Shown here in pieces: positions 58,600-64,000 of a stretch of 64,000 nucleotides of DNA. Position numbers and translations under genes: made by a program. The notes under the pieces were generated by a model. That model saw only the letters and a list, made by a program, of their open reading frames with translations, did no database searches and had not been told where the DNA came from. The DNA is from Alnus glutinosa (Eukaryota; Streptophyta; Magnoliopsida; Fagales; Betulaceae), in NCBI RefSeq assembly GCF_958979055.1, contig NC_084897.1:22751628-22815627 (forward strand), in the 5' to 3' direction. Each line of letters starts with the position of its first letter. The first letter of the stretch is position 1.

Positions 58600-60510
58600 G
58601 AGTCTTGACCGAACTATACGTCACGTCGTTATTATTGAAATCTTTACGACATGTCTTTTTCCCACCTATCCCACGTCGTTTTACTACCTATCTCTTAAAC
58701 GACGACTATTATATACGGTACATCGGTTTCCTACTGTCTCCTAAACGACTGCGTTTTTATGCCTCACGACGTTAATTACCTGGGTCCGTTTGGTACAATT
58801 AGTACGAACGATGGAAAAGTGAAAGGAAGTGAAATAGTGAAAAGACGGAGGAGGACATACTTTTTTTTAAAATTAGAGAAAATTACTAAATTAGTGGTTT
58901 AAATTTGTATCAAATCGAACTTGTAAGGGCTTTGTCAAATGTCAAACCAATTTGCAACGATTGTATCCTATTAATCTACCATTAGATTTGTAATGACCCT
59001 TCAATAATAGAAATGACAACATTACCCTTCATAAAATAAAAAATTCCAAAAAAGCCAAAAAAAATAAAAAAAATAAAAAAATTGCTACCCAAAAAAAGTC
59101 ATGTAATTTTTGTGTTTTATTTTTTTTCCTAAATGAAAGATTGTATAATGCGAAATAATAAATAAATAAACAAAAAATTACTTGGTAACCTACGTTCACG
59201 AACTTCACAGGATAAAGCCCAAAAAGAGCTCTTATTTACAATGTAACAAGCTATTATTTATAGAAGAATTAAATAATACAAATAGACTTCAACTACAATT
59301 AGATAATAGTATTCAACTATGACTAGTTGATAGACTCAATTGTAACTGTCTTTAACTGTAACTAGGTGAAAGTCTTCAACTGTAACTTTGATTCTTAAAC
59401 TTCATATATGCTTTGACAATACAATGTATTTTTGTTATTTTAAGGGAGACATTATAACCCCCATTGATAAATTAACCATATCAAAATATTGGGAGAACGT
59501 TTTTCCTTGGCAAAAAGAAGGAAAATGAGGAAGAAACTTCTCCTTGTCAAAAGGTGGTTTCAACTTTCAACCACAGGGACTACACTCGGAACCGCCCAAG
59601 ATGTAGGCCCCGCAACCCTCCTCTACATTGAACAACTCAAATCACACAATTCAAACCAATTGCAGAAATCCTTGTCCTAAACAGAGACATGATTTTCCAC
59701 AAACGTTCGATACAGTCAACACCCTTTTGGTTAATTGCCATCAGAAAAATGAGTCTAGTCTTCCATGGAACGTTTGTTGGTACTTTGGTCCAGAAAAGGA
59801 CGGCGACCATTGACCATAAAATCAGTCATACGCCACAATGTAAGAACAGGAACAAAACTTCCTGCCAGGTGGGCCAAACGTGATTTATTTACTTTTTGAC
59901 AATTTCAACCATCAATTCAATTATTGAACGGTACCCCCATTATAGACTCTGTATTATTCAAACAACAACATAAAACAAAAACAAAAGAAACTGTGCCGTT
60001 TTGTTGACCACACCTTTAAGCATTTGGGACAGCACACCTTTTTCTACGAACAATTTTCTATTTTGTGAAACTGACTAGCAAACTACCACGAGGAGGGTGT
60101 TCTTAATTCTTATTGGAGAAACAACAAACATTTATATATGACTGCCGGAATCCTAAACTAAGATTGAAATCCAAATACAGATAGAGAAACTACTAGAGAT
60201 ATGCTGATATTGTCTGCTACAAATACCAATACAGAGATGAATAAAAACATTTAGATAGTGTTGATGTTTGTCTTCTATGCGAGGTTACGAGCAGAGCTGT
60301 GATACAGGAACAACAGAGGGGTAATCAGAACACCCATTGAGGTTTGGGCAAATAAGTAGAATATCTCTAAATCTGCTTTTACAAATCAAGATAATACAAC
60401 AAAAGATACATCGAAGAAAGGCGAACAAATAGCGCAAATAGGGGTGGAACACATAGCTTCCTTTTGGGGAAAACACTTTGCGAGTTTGTTACATTTCATA
60501 TCATATCAAA
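58600..60510. other. Spacer between block B and the GSK3-like gene
   Basis: No confident gene. It includes a possible copia-type LTR (59170-59460, separate entry). At 59490-59900 is a GC-richer stretch with short open frames (GERFSLAKRRKMRKKLLLVK) and no recognised domain. 58780-58860 starts GGGTCCGTTTGGTACAATT, resembling a MITE terminus. Confidence 0.45.
59170..59460 (-). mobile_element. Possible LTR fragment (copia-like), old
   Basis: On the minus strand a TCTATAAATAATAGC TATA region is followed by a leader with GAGCTCTTTTTGGGC and GTGAAGTTCGTGAACG. The upstream part repeats (A/T)CAGTTGAAG and TACAGTTAAAG words. The layout resembles a plant LTR. No internal genes or paired LTR were seen. 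Confidence 0.3.

Positions 60511-64000
<3,490 letters not shown>

Overview
This is plant nuclear DNA. The genes have many short exons with GT..AG introns, the spacers are AT-rich, there are long (TA)n tracts, and plant families dominate: GH28 polygalacturonases, full-size ABCG/PDR transporters, a SHAGGY-like kinase, and MULE, hAT, foldback and copia debris. A woody rosid is a reasonable guess, but nothing in the window fixes the species. No tRNA, rRNA, CRISPR array or bacterial-style operon was recognised.

Layout. 1-4.5 kb is AT-rich spacer with a small tandem duplication. 5.9-8.5 kb (+) is a four-exon pyroglutamyl-peptidase I. 9-10.6 kb holds a SINE-like piece and small foldback elements. 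10.7-13.3 kb (-) is a six-exon polygalacturonase, and 23.2-26.5 kb (+) is its divergently oriented paralogue. The 10 kb between the two polygalacturonases is transposon-rich. Its centrepiece is a Pack-MULE at 15668-18558 with about 200-bp terminal inverted repeats and a perfect 9-bp target duplication. It carries pieces of four host gene families: ribosomal protein eS7, an RBM22-like CCCH/RRM protein (antisense), an AP2/AINTEGUMENTA-like protein and a CYP98A-type P450. An F-box (VFB/SKIP2-like) fragment lies further right.

31-58.5 kb is a tandem segmental duplication. Each block holds an 11-exon full-size ABCG transporter followed on the opposite strand by a U11/U12 snRNP 20K (ZMAT5-type) zinc-finger gene. 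In block A the zinc-finger gene is intact, with a LINE and a copia LTR in one intron; in block B it is a wreck. The two ABCG copies share eroded ATPase motifs. Copy A has lost the original N-terminal start but has an expanded coding repeat. Copy B keeps the N-terminus but has an in-frame stop in NBD1.

60.5-64 kb (-) is a SHAGGY-like/GSK3 kinase whose 5' end runs off the window. The genes look functionally independent; the architecture comes from local duplication plus transposon activity. All exon joins were read by eye from frame continuity, GT..AG sites and paralogue comparison. They are not supported by transcripts.
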